Source of the DNA: Sporomusaceae bacterium
Lineage (GTDB): Bacteria > Bacillota > Negativicutes > Sporomusales > UBA7701
Assembly: GCA_031460455.1 (NCBI GenBank)
Contig: JAVKTQ010000002.1
Span: 186,001 to 250,000, forward strand
DNA length: 64,000 nucleotides
Direction: 5' to 3'
Below the pieces are notes generated by a model. It was given only the letters and a program-made list of their open reading frames with translations, made no database searches and had not been told where the DNA came from. Position numbers and translations under genes: made by a program. This document shows, piece by piece, positions 8,589 through 16,862 of the stretch. Positions within the stretch are counted from its first letter, which is position 1. Each line of letters begins with the position of its first letter.

Positions 8589-9929
8589 ATGTTAAATGAA
8601 GGATATCGGGAATACGTAGTAAGCTCACTTGAAAGGTATTGGAAAAACAAAAACGTTTATATACTCGGTTTGCCTGTTCCGACAGCCACATGGCCGACAA
8701 AAGAGTCTGAACCACCTGAAATATGCGAAGTAAAATTGCCGACATGGGCCCAAGACCTTGGTATTGACGGTTGCCTCATAGTTCCGCGTTGGGCGACCGA
8801 GAGCGAACTATGGCACCAAACCGACTGGTTTGGCGCAATATTTTGGTTTCTAAACTGTGAAGCCGAAAGGGCCTACGAGAAGAAGAACGGCCCGATACAT
8901 TCTTATTCATTCCGGCTCAGGCATTGGGATGAACGAATCTGGGAGCGTGCCTGGGTCAATCGGATGGCGATGTTTTTACGACGGTGGGCGAGCTACACCT
9001 TAAAACAACCGGAAGAAAGCCTATTTGGCCCGTTACCGTTTACGAAAATTTGGCTAACCCATGACGTAGATGCCGTACACAAGACTCTGGCAATTCGTAT
9101 TAAGCAAGCAGTATTTTGCTGTTTCAACAGTGTTCGATTTCTTTTGTCCGGGCGATTATCAGCCGCTTTGACAAAAGGAAAACAGGCACTCCGCTTTCTT
9201 TTTGGGAGAAGCGAGGACTATTGCCACTTACTCGACAAGATCGCGTGCATGGAAGAAAAAGCCGCCGTGCGAGGTATATTTCTCCTTTATGCCGGCAATA
9301 AAAAAAGAAAAAACTTACTAAGTGCATGGCTATTTGACCCTTCATACGACATAAAGACCGGCTGCTTAAAAAAGACAATTGTGAAGTTGGCCCAAGCAGG
9401 TTGGAGTATTGGACTGCACCAATCCTATCATAGCTGGAAATACTGCAATGATATGACTGTCGAAAAAGCAAGAATGGAAGATAGTTTGGGAATGCCGGTG
9501 ACGATGTGTAGGCAACACTGGCTGCGGTTCAGTTGGCGGGATACTTGGCAAGCTCAGGCCGTCGCCGGCTTGAAGGTGGATTTTACGCTGGGCTTTAACG
9601 ACCGGACTGGCTTTCGGAATGCCGCGGCAATTATGGCTAAGCCTTGTATATCACAAAGCAATGAAATTATAAACATCGATACGGTACCATTGGTACTGAT
9701 GGATTCGCATTTATACGACTACTCACTGAGTGATGAGGATGCTAGACTAGCCAAAATGAAGGCGATTATAGACGAAGTTTACGCCGTCAGAGGACAAGCC
9801 AGTATTCTTTGGCATCCCCACACATTAAGCAGCGATTATAATTGGGGACAAGGATTCGAGCAACTACTTAACATCATCAAAGAAAAGGTGGAAAATGAAA
9901 TACTGGACACTAGGACGTCGGCTACCTAG
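8589..9929 (+). CDS. NodB-like polysaccharide deacetylase family protein
   Basis: Protein of 446 residues with an N-terminal domain of about 150 residues of unknown function followed by a NodB-type barrel. The expected metal and catalytic motifs are visible: LTHDVD near residue 158 (motif 1), a GLHQSYHS segment near 275 (motif 2), CRQHWLRF near 300 (motif 3) and WHPH near 402 (motif 5). No signal peptide is seen, so it probably acts in the cytoplasm on a nucleotide- or lipid-linked sugar, unlike secreted chitin or peptidoglycan deacetylases. It starts three bases after the amidotransferase and overlaps the next gene by 35 bases. The substrate is unknown. Confidence 0.72.
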   Translation: MLNEGYREYVVSSLERYWKNKNVYILGLPVPTATWPTKESEPPEICEVKLPTWAQDLGIDGCLIVPRWATESELWHQTDWFGAIFWFLNCEAERAYEKKNGPIHSYSFRLRHWDERIWERAWVNRMAMFLRRWASYTLKQPEESLFGPLPFTKIWLTHDVDAVHKTLAIRIKQAVFCCFNSVRFLLSGRLSAALTKGKQALRFLFGRSEDYCHLLDKIACMEEKAAVRGIFLLYAGNKKRKNLLSAWLFDPSYDIKTGCLKKTIVKLAQAGWSIGLHQSYHSWKYCNDMTVEKARMEDSLGMPVTMCRQHWLRFSWRDTWQAQAVAGLKVDFTLGFNDRTGFRNAAAIMAKPCISQSNEIINIDTVPLVLMDSHLYDYSLSDEDARLAKMKAIIDEVYAVRGQASILWHPHTLSSDYNWGQGFEQLLNIIKEKVENEILDTRTSAT

Positions 9930-10662
9930 AAAACTATTCACACTGTTGTTTGGGGATCGGGAGCACTACGGTCTTGATATTAAGAGCGATGATGAAGACT
10001 GGATTAAGTGGCAGGACTTTTACGTTACCTTTTATAAAGCGACCCAGAAGCAAGGCATCGGAAATCTAGTCAATGAGGCCGGATATACAATTCTCGACAA
10101 GGTTTCCTTTACTGGGAAATCCATATTGGAGATAGGTCCGGGTCTCATGCCGCACACCAAGTTTTGGCGTTCCTTGCCGCAAGAATACGTAATCGTGGAT
10201 ATCAACGAAGATCTATTGGAAGGCTCAAAAGAGATTCTGTTGCAAAAAAATGTCAATGTCCGGCCGCTGCGTATCTCCTCCAGCGACCTGCCGGTAGCAA
10301 CCGATAGCATAGATATTATTTTAAGTTTTTTTAACTTGGAGCATCTTCGACCGCTAGACCAATATCTGAATGAACTCCACAGAATACTCAAGCCTGGAGG
10401 GCTTTTCGTCGGGGCAATACCGTGCGAGGGGGGAATAGCATGGGGTGTGGGAAGATTCCTTACTGCGCGGCGCTTCGCCCACAAAAATTCATCGATAAAT
10501 TATGACAAGATTATTTGTTGGGAACACCCGAATTTTGCGAATGAAATCCTCATAGCCTGTGATAGTATTTTTACTCCTTTAGAAAAAGACTTTTGGCCAT
10601 TTGGGCAGAGTATTATTGACATAAACTTGGTCGCTAGGTTTATCTATCAGAAAGGGCAGTGA
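9895..10662 (+). CDS. Class I SAM-dependent methyltransferase
   Basis: Methyltransferase of 255 residues with motif I ILEIGPGLMPH near residue 76, the acidic VDINED near 97, a FFNLEHL motif IV near 142 and LKPGG near 163, matching the Methyltransf_11 class. It overlaps the preceding deacetylase-like gene by 35 bases, so the two are co-transcribed and probably coupled. A sugar O-methyl or N-methyl transfer is the simple guess from context. Nothing in the sequence fixes the acceptor. No membrane segment is present. Confidence 0.82.
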   Translation: MKYWTLGRRLPRKLFTLLFGDREHYGLDIKSDDEDWIKWQDFYVTFYKATQKQGIGNLVNEAGYTILDKVSFTGKSILEIGPGLMPHTKFWRSLPQEYVIVDINEDLLEGSKEILLQKNVNVRPLRISSSDLPVATDSIDIILSFFNLEHLRPLDQYLNELHRILKPGGLFVGAIPCEGGIAWGVGRFLTARRFAHKNSSINYDKIICWEHPNFANEILIACDSIFTPLEKDFWPFGQSIIDINLVARFIYQKGQ

Positions 10663-10666
10663 TAAA

Positions 10667-12220
10667 GTGGAGCCCTATTTGGAACACATTTATTCCGTAT
10701 TGCCAAGACTGCTTGCATTGTTCGATGCCGATAAATATAGTCCTACATATGGCATCGGTGATAGGTTTTACTGGGGATGGAAACTAATAGACTTTGGAAA
10801 TGGCAGCTATCAGGGGGCTGCAAATGGTCTTGCCCGCCTAGCCGCTTCCGGCCTTCTTCCCGATTATCTAACTGACGCTTTTGTGGAAAAGAAAATCCAA
10901 TCACTTTTTGAAGGCGCCAAAATGCTGACCAGGGCTAATGGAAGCATGGAAGAGGCGTTTCCTTATGAATCTTCCTTTTGCGTTACCGCATTGGCAGCAT
11001 ATGATTTACTTAGTTGCCTGGAGGTGCAAGAGGCTCTCCTTAGCAAATCTGAGTTTGCCTCTAGGATAGAAATTATTGCGCCAATGGTTGCCTTTTTGCA
11101 AAAAGCGGAAGAGAACCATGGCATTATATCCAACCACTTGGCAACTGGGGCCGCTGCACTTTATAAGTGGAACAATTTCATTGAAGACAGTAAAGCTGAA
11201 AAAAAAGGACACCTACTTCTCGACCGCATTTTGAAAAATATGTCGCCGGAAGGATGGATGCGGGAGTATGATGGAGCCGATCCGGGATATCAGACCCTTG
11301 CTCTTCATTACCTTGCAGATCTGCACCGTATAAGACCGGATTTGGAGCTTGGTGAAGTTTTGTCGAAATCTGTTAGGTTCCTCTCCTACTTTGCCCATCC
11401 TGACGGGAGCTTTGGGGGGCTGTATGGTAGCCGGAATACCCGCTTTTTCTTTCCGTCGGGTCTTGAGTATCTCGCGGGTGAAAATCCAACTGCGGCTACA
11501 CTTGCTGGATTTATGCGTAACGCGATAAAGCACCTGCGAACAGTCACTCTTCTAACAATGGACGAACCCAACCTAATACCCATGTTCAATTCTTATTGTT
11601 GGGCAGCTGCCCTGGCAAAATCAGTAAAAGATAGCTCTATTCAATTAGGTCTGTTGCCGTGTTCTGACACAAGGCTTAAAGATGTCCATTTCCAGCAGGC
11701 AGGTATTTTTATAAAAAGTACTCCGGAGCATTACACTGTGGTGGCAATAAAAAAAGGCGGTGTAGTTGCTAGTTATTCGCGTGACGGAACAAACCGCATG
11801 ATAGACGGGGGCAGTATAGTAGTCCGCGAGAGAACTGCATATAGTACACAAATATTCGGTGAGCATGAAACCGAATGGGATAATGGTACGCTCTCGGTAA
11901 CCGTGGAGCCCCGGGCAATAAATCATAGATACCCTAAACCATGGCAATTTATATTATTAAGGGTATTAAACATAACCATGATGAGAAATCGGTGGTTCAA
12001 TGGCATTATTAAAAAAATGCTGGTAGCAATGCTGATGACTAATATTAAAAAATATGGGACTACGCTTATCCGGAAGATTAATTTCTCCGGTGGGCTGGCC
12101 CACGTTCGCTGTGAGTGGAAGGAATATAAGCCTGAACACGCCCAGCTTTACTCCGGGGGTGAGTTTAAGAGTATTCATATGGCGTCGGCAGGATACTGGC
12201 AAAGGGGAGACGAGTATTGA
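10667..12220 (+). CDS. Uncharacterised protein with helical toroid plus beta-rich C-terminus, lyase-like layout
   Basis: I do not recognise this 517-residue protein as a named family. The first 330 residues are helical with repeats ending in motifs such as GIISNHLATGAAALY and YDGADPGYQT, like an (alpha/alpha) toroid. From about residue 345 the sequence becomes beta-rich (FIKSTPEHYTVVAIKKGG, then a run of short strands). That order, toroid then antiparallel beta-sheet, is the one found in heparinase II/III and alginate-lyase type polysaccharide lyases. No signal peptide is present. It starts at a GTG four bases after the methyltransferase and overlaps the aminotransferase gene. A lyase, epimerase or binding role in glycan synthesis is possible; this is structural inference only. 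Confidence 0.5.
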   Translation: MEPYLEHIYSVLPRLLALFDADKYSPTYGIGDRFYWGWKLIDFGNGSYQGAANGLARLAASGLLPDYLTDAFVEKKIQSLFEGAKMLTRANGSMEEAFPYESSFCVTALAAYDLLSCLEVQEALLSKSEFASRIEIIAPMVAFLQKAEENHGIISNHLATGAAALYKWNNFIEDSKAEKKGHLLLDRILKNMSPEGWMREYDGADPGYQTLALHYLADLHRIRPDLELGEVLSKSVRFLSYFAHPDGSFGGLYGSRNTRFFFPSGLEYLAGENPTAATLAGFMRNAIKHLRTVTLLTMDEPNLIPMFNSYCWAAALAKSVKDSSIQLGLLPCSDTRLKDVHFQQAGIFIKSTPEHYTVVAIKKGGVVASYSRDGTNRMIDGGSIVVRERTAYSTQIFGEHETEWDNGTLSVTVEPRAINHRYPKPWQFILLRVLNITMMRNRWFNGIIKKMLVAMLMTNIKKYGTTLIRKINFSGGLAHVRCEWKEYKPEHAQLYSGGEFKSIHMASAGYWQRGDEY

Positions 12221-13413
12221 TACCTCGGTTTAGACCCCAACTGGGCTGGGAAGAACTAAAAGCTGCTTGGTTTCAGCCGCTAGCCGTGGACAAGTTTGAA
12301 AACAGTTTCGCAAAGCTGATGGGGGCGCGAAACGCTGTTGCCTTTCCCTATGGCAGGACGGGACTGGCTTTATTACTTAGAGCGCTTGGTATTAAGGGTA
12401 AAGAAATAATCTGCCCGGCCTATACATGTGTAGTGGTTCCCCACGCCATTATCACGAGTGGAAACGAACCTGTTTTTGTTGACAGTCGTTCCGAAGACTT
12501 CAACGCTGATCTTGACGCGGTTAAATACGCGATAAATGAAAACACAGGTGCCATAATAGCGACTTCAATATTCGGCTATCCGGTTGATTTAGACCGGCTG
12601 GCAGAGATTAAACGGAAATATCCACAAATAGCAATTGTTCAAGACTGTGCGCATTCCTTCGGGGCCGAATGGAAGGGCAAAAGTGTGGTTAACTTCGGGG
12701 ATGCCGCTATCTTTGGGATGAACGTTAGTAAGCTGTTAACCTCGATTTTTGGAGGAATGGTTACAACAAACAATGATAAACTTGCAGAACGACTACGCTG
12801 CACACGCTCCCAAGCAATAAAATCGCCAGGAAGGTGGAAACCTTTCGGGAGAAGACTGTACCTAACCGCAGTTATGGCGGCATTTAACAAAACCGCATAC
12901 TCTATAGTCAATTCTCTTGAGAGGTTGGGGGTACTTAATCGTTTTGTCCGATATTACGATGAAGGCTTAATTGACATGCCTGAGGACTATCTGGTCGGGT
13001 TGACCGAAGCTGAAGCGGCGGTAGGTAATGTACAGATTGGACGCTATTATGACATTATTGCAAGAAGAAGAGAGGTTGCGAAATACTACAACGCCAATCT
13101 TAAAGGATTTAAAGGACTGATTATTCCTCCCCTGATAGATGGTGCTACTTATTCACACTACGTAATTCGTACTCGCGGCAAAGAGCAGTTAATTAAATTT
13201 GGCCTACAGCATGGGGTGCAATTTGGGCAACTTATTGAATATTGCATACCTGAAATGCCTAGTTATATTAATCGATCTGGAGCCAGATTTGGCTATTCCG
13301 AAGCTTCCTTGATGGCGCGTACCGCGGTTAACCTGCCGTTATGGAGTAGTGCACCGAATGACCTGGAGTTGGTCTTGCATACTGTAAAACTGTTCTCGGA
13401 AAAACTGAGGTGA
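12217..13413 (+). CDS. DegT/DnrJ/EryC1/StrS family aminotransferase
   Basis: PLP-dependent sugar aminotransferase of 398 residues. Visible are YGRTGLALLLRAL near residue 44 (cofactor phosphate site), DCAHSFGAEWKG near 144 and the presumptive Schiff-base lysine in NVSK near 170 followed by GGM. The start is TTG overlapping the upstream stop, with AAGGGGAG about eight bases before it. Family members transfer an amino group to a keto-sugar nucleotide. The next gene resembles a formyltransferase, so the two may build an N-formylamino sugar. It is clearly diverged from the other three DegT paralogues in this window. Confidence 0.83.
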   Translation: MIPRFRPQLGWEELKAAWFQPLAVDKFENSFAKLMGARNAVAFPYGRTGLALLLRALGIKGKEIICPAYTCVVVPHAIITSGNEPVFVDSRSEDFNADLDAVKYAINENTGAIIATSIFGYPVDLDRLAEIKRKYPQIAIVQDCAHSFGAEWKGKSVVNFGDAAIFGMNVSKLLTSIFGGMVTTNNDKLAERLRCTRSQAIKSPGRWKPFGRRLYLTAVMAAFNKTAYSIVNSLERLGVLNRFVRYYDEGLIDMPEDYLVGLTEAEAAVGNVQIGRYYDIIARRREVAKYYNANLKGFKGLIIPPLIDGATYSHYVIRTRGKEQLIKFGLQHGVQFGQLIEYCIPEMPSYINRSGARFGYSEASLMARTAVNLPLWSSAPNDLELVLHTVKLFSEKLR

Positions 13414-13417
13414 AACG

Positions 13418-14227
13418 GTGAAAAAAGTATGTCTTTTTCTTAGTGACGATGTATTTGCGGGATTAATGATAAGGCCATTATTGAACAATCAGCCACAAAT
13501 AATAGCCGGGATCTATATAGAGCAAGAGATGGTAGGCCAACGGTTACCCCTTGAAACCTTCCTGTATGTGACGCAAAAATCGGGAATCCGTTATGCCCTA
13601 TATCAGGCGGTTGAGCTCATTTGTTACCGTTTATTGGCTTTAATTTGGGAGCTGTATTCAAAACGTTCTATTTTACCTAGTTCGCAGGCAAAGAGACTCA
13701 AGATACCTCTTTTCTTCATCAATAAACAAACATGGCCGATACTCGTTGAACAACTAAAAAGCGAACGACCTGACCTAATATTATGTATTAGGTTTAGTCG
13801 GATACTGAAGCAGGACATGCTAGGCATTCCTTTGAATGGAATTGTCAACTTTCACGGTAGCTTGTTGCCTAAATATGCAGGTTTAGGATCGGTTCTGCAA
13901 GCTGTCCGGCATGGTGAACGGTTCACAGGCGGTACTTTTCACACAATGACGGAAAACGTCGATGAAGGGGTAATCGTCAGGCAAATACAAGTTCCCATTG
14001 ACCCAGATGAAAGCGTCAGCAGCCTGCATACTAAAATATATTTTGCCAGCTCGCAAGAAATATTGAAAATTTTTGACCCAGTTTCGGAACAAACCGAAAC
14101 AAAGCAAATCATAACAAGGCAGAGTTATTATAGTTTTCCTGCCGCAGAGCATGTGTCTGAAGTAATCACACACGGCAGGAAGCTTATCAGGCCTAGAGAC
14201 CTGGTAAATTTTTGGAAGAGTTTATAG
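13418..14227 (+). CDS. Formyltransferase-family protein (methionyl-tRNA formyltransferase fold)
   Basis: Protein of 269 residues whose middle part matches the formyl_trans_N fold: NFHGSLLPKYAG near residue 147, with the Asn and His of the N-x-H-x(n)-D catalytic set, and ENVDEGVIV near 183 supplying the Asp. N-10-formyltetrahydrofolate is the usual donor. The first 110 residues contain extra helices compared with sugar N-formyltransferases. It follows a DegT aminotransferase by four bases, the classic arrangement for N-formylated sugars such as Qui4NFo. I infer that role; a hydrolase-type relative is possible. The start is a GTG with GAGGTGAAA upstream. Confidence 0.72.
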   Translation: MKKVCLFLSDDVFAGLMIRPLLNNQPQIIAGIYIEQEMVGQRLPLETFLYVTQKSGIRYALYQAVELICYRLLALIWELYSKRSILPSSQAKRLKIPLFFINKQTWPILVEQLKSERPDLILCIRFSRILKQDMLGIPLNGIVNFHGSLLPKYAGLGSVLQAVRHGERFTGGTFHTMTENVDEGVIVRQIQVPIDPDESVSSLHTKIYFASSQEILKIFDPVSEQTETKQIITRQSYYSFPAAEHVSEVITHGRKLIRPRDLVNFWKSL

Positions 14228-14244
14228 ATGGTAAGGAGCATATA

Positions 14245-15213
14245 GTGAAGCACTGGAAGATAATCAGACTTGTTATAGTATGCTTAGTCCTTTGGATAGC
14301 CTTGGAAAAATTGGATTCCCGCATCTTTTCTGATTTTACAATTGAAGTCGTTGAAGCTATCTTCTTGGTGCAACCATTAATTATTCTTACCTCATTAACC
14401 TTGGCTTTGCGGTTTTTGCTTCTTTCAAACAGTTCACGCAGGTATCTTTTTGTTTTTTTGAAGGCCAATATACTGTCCGTCGGGCTCAATTTCTTTCTTC
14501 CTGCGAGGATGTCCGAACTAATTAAACCCATATACCTGAACAATAAAGTAGATGCGGGGCTGAGCCGGCTCACGGCAAGTACGGTAATAGACCGTACCAT
14601 AGATGCTATTTTGCTGGCTTGTGCAAGTTTGATTGCATTTATCAATTTTTTCACTTTTAACATCTCCAAGACGATAATAAGTATAATTATGATTGTTTCC
14701 ATCATACTCATAGTGATTCGTTTCCAGAACCTAATGGTAGCGCTTCTTACGAAGTTTCTTGGTCCCCGGTGGGGCAGGTTTTTTGAAAGTTTTATTGCCC
14801 AAATTAAACGAAGTCTGCAGGCTGGGGTTTTTTTTCAGGCGGCTGCTTTAGGCGCTGCGGCTTGGTTTTTGTCATTTGTGCAGGTATACTGTTTTCTAAG
14901 TGTGGCAGGCAAAGCGCCGATATCCCTATTTGACGCTTTTTTTGTATATATCTTTGTGGTGCTTGGGGCTGCGATACCGGCTCTTCCGGGGGGGCTTGGA
15001 ACATTTGAGGGGGCAGGGGTGTTGGCCTTATCCCAAATAGGATTTGGCTTCCAGGAAGGCCTGGTTCTTGCTGTAGGCCTGCATATCTCGCAAGTATTAT
15101 TTGGATTACTCGGGACTGCCGTCATTCTTAGCATGGAGAAGATAGGGATTGCGAACTTGATACGTCAGATAAGAGAAAGTAATGTTGTTCAGGAGTTAAA
15201 TAAAAAAGAATAA
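14245..15213 (+). CDS. UPF0104 / lysylphosphatidylglycerol synthase TM-region family membrane protein
   Basis: Polytopic membrane protein of about 322 residues with seven or eight helices and the family signature PALPGGLGTFEGAG near residue 250. Members of this family (AglD/UPF0104) occur with glycosyltransferases and are suspected of lipid or lipid-linked sugar transport; it has no MprF synthase domain. I place the start at GTG 14245 because TAAGGAG lies six bases upstream; TTG 14212 would overlap the previous gene by 16 bases and has no good site. The conserved GxxE block argues for the family, not for a specific substrate. Confidence 0.78.
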   Translation: MKHWKIIRLVIVCLVLWIALEKLDSRIFSDFTIEVVEAIFLVQPLIILTSLTLALRFLLLSNSSRRYLFVFLKANILSVGLNFFLPARMSELIKPIYLNNKVDAGLSRLTASTVIDRTIDAILLACASLIAFINFFTFNISKTIISIIMIVSIILIVIRFQNLMVALLTKFLGPRWGRFFESFIAQIKRSLQAGVFFQAAALGAAAWFLSFVQVYCFLSVAGKAPISLFDAFFVYIFVVLGAAIPALPGGLGTFEGAGVLALSQIGFGFQEGLVLAVGLHISQVLFGLLGTAVILSMEKIGIANLIRQIRESNVVQELNKKE

Positions 15214-15298
15214 CTCGTATATAATGCATTGGCTAGAGAAGAGACTTAGACCGTAAGAAATGATGACTGTTAATAATAATTTATACAGGGGTGAGCTC

Positions 15299-16849
15299 AT
15301 GAGTAAGATTGATGTTTTGCTGGTATACCCACAACTGGGATCGTTTGATGGACTATTGCGAGATATACCTCTGAGCCTTATATATGCGGCTGTCGATTCA
15401 GTTAAGTGCGGCTTCAAAGTAAACATTCTGGATCTTCGGTTACATCCTGAAGACTGGGAACAACAACTGGACGTACACATGCAGCGTGGGTGCAAACTCG
15501 TGGGGCTTTCGGTAATGACCGGGAACCCTATAACGACCTCGTTACGGATTTCGGAGTATGTGAAAACCCGTTTCCAGGCAAAAGTAGTATGGGGTGGACC
15601 CCATCCAACTATTCTCCCCGAGCAAACATTGGAGAACCCTTATATAGACTTCATTATCCGGGACTGGGGATCAACAGCGCTAATGCAGTTGTGTCAGTAT
15701 TTATCCGGTGAGTTGCAAGATATAAGGATCATAAAAGGGCTAGGCCACAAGGAAAATGGCCGGATATCATTGAACGAGGTTCAATGTGCTTTTGAAATGC
15801 CGGATTACAAGGATTTGCCGTATCATTTGGTTGATATTGGCAGCAATAACTATAACCGGCTCAACAACCATGAAATGATATTTCCTATTTTCACTTCGCT
15901 AGGTTGCCCCTATAACTGTACCTTTTGCATGTCACCTGCCGTCTATAAAAAAATTAAAGGGAAGAAATGGGTATGCTATAGCGATGAATATGTACTTTCC
16001 CATATCGAATATTTAGACAATAAATATGATTTTCAAAGATTACAGGTATACGATGACGATTCTTTTGTGGATCTGGAGCGTATACGAAACTTATTAACTG
16101 GCTATATCCAAAAAGGGTTTCATAAGAAGTTCCGGTTGGATTTTCGTGGGGCTCGTATCAACGAACTGGACAGAATGGACGACCAATTCCTTGAATTAAT
16201 GGTCGAAGCCAATGTGGAGTATATGGCTATTGGTGTGGAATCAGGTTCGGAGCGTAGCCTGAAGGCCATGAACAAAGGGATAACTGTTGAACAAATAGTC
16301 AGGGTAAACAAAAAATTGGCTCGATTTCCTTCCCTGCGCCCCCACTATAACTTCTTTTGTGGTATTCCTGGCGAAACGATGGAAGACCTTATCAAAACCA
16401 AAGAGTTGCTGGAAACTTTGCTGAAGGATAACCCTGATTGTTACCTCGGGGTGGGGGCCGACTGGAAGCCTATACCTGGCTCGGTCATGACCGATGAAGC
16501 GGTAAAAAAATATAACTTAACAATTCCCGACCGATTAAGTGATTGGGCAGCCATTGATTCGTTTGACGCCGGCAAGCTCTATCACCCATGGTATACAAAA
16601 GAACTGGACAACATGATTAAGCTGTTGCAAATAGCTGGTCAACTGCTTGATCGTAAACTTGCCGACCACAGACAAAGCTTCGGCCCTTTATTAGGTAAAG
16701 TAATCGGCCTATTGGCATGGCTGTACAAACCGATATTACGCGTGAGATTGCGTTATAATTACACCTCATTTTTATTTGAAGACCATATAAAAAGGATAGT
16801 GTTTCGGACACTTACCAGGATAATGAAAAAAAGATCCATCAATACTTAG
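15299..16849 (+). CDS. B12-binding radical SAM enzyme
   Basis: Protein of 516 residues with an N-terminal B12-binding-like domain (about residues 5-140, with GLSVMTGNP and WGGPHPT but no histidine-loop DxHxxG) and a radical SAM core whose cluster ligands appear as C-x3-C-x2-C (GCPYNCTFC) near residue 205. This is the BchE/HpnR-like class B layout. Such enzymes add methyl groups at unreactive carbons or rearrange substrates. The ATG at 15299 has an AGGGGTGAG site; the upstream ATG at 15260 does not. A radical SAM enzyme in a surface-glycan block is uncommon. The C-terminal 130 residues are helical and unassigned. Confidence 0.85.
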   Translation: MSKIDVLLVYPQLGSFDGLLRDIPLSLIYAAVDSVKCGFKVNILDLRLHPEDWEQQLDVHMQRGCKLVGLSVMTGNPITTSLRISEYVKTRFQAKVVWGGPHPTILPEQTLENPYIDFIIRDWGSTALMQLCQYLSGELQDIRIIKGLGHKENGRISLNEVQCAFEMPDYKDLPYHLVDIGSNNYNRLNNHEMIFPIFTSLGCPYNCTFCMSPAVYKKIKGKKWVCYSDEYVLSHIEYLDNKYDFQRLQVYDDDSFVDLERIRNLLTGYIQKGFHKKFRLDFRGARINELDRMDDQFLELMVEANVEYMAIGVESGSERSLKAMNKGITVEQIVRVNKKLARFPSLRPHYNFFCGIPGETMEDLIKTKELLETLLKDNPDCYLGVGADWKPIPGSVMTDEAVKKYNLTIPDRLSDWAAIDSFDAGKLYHPWYTKELDNMIKLLQIAGQLLDRKLADHRQSFGPLLGKVIGLLAWLYKPILRVRLRYNYTSFLFEDHIKRIVFRTLTRIMKKRSINT

Positions 16850-16862
16850 GGATGTGGAGAAA

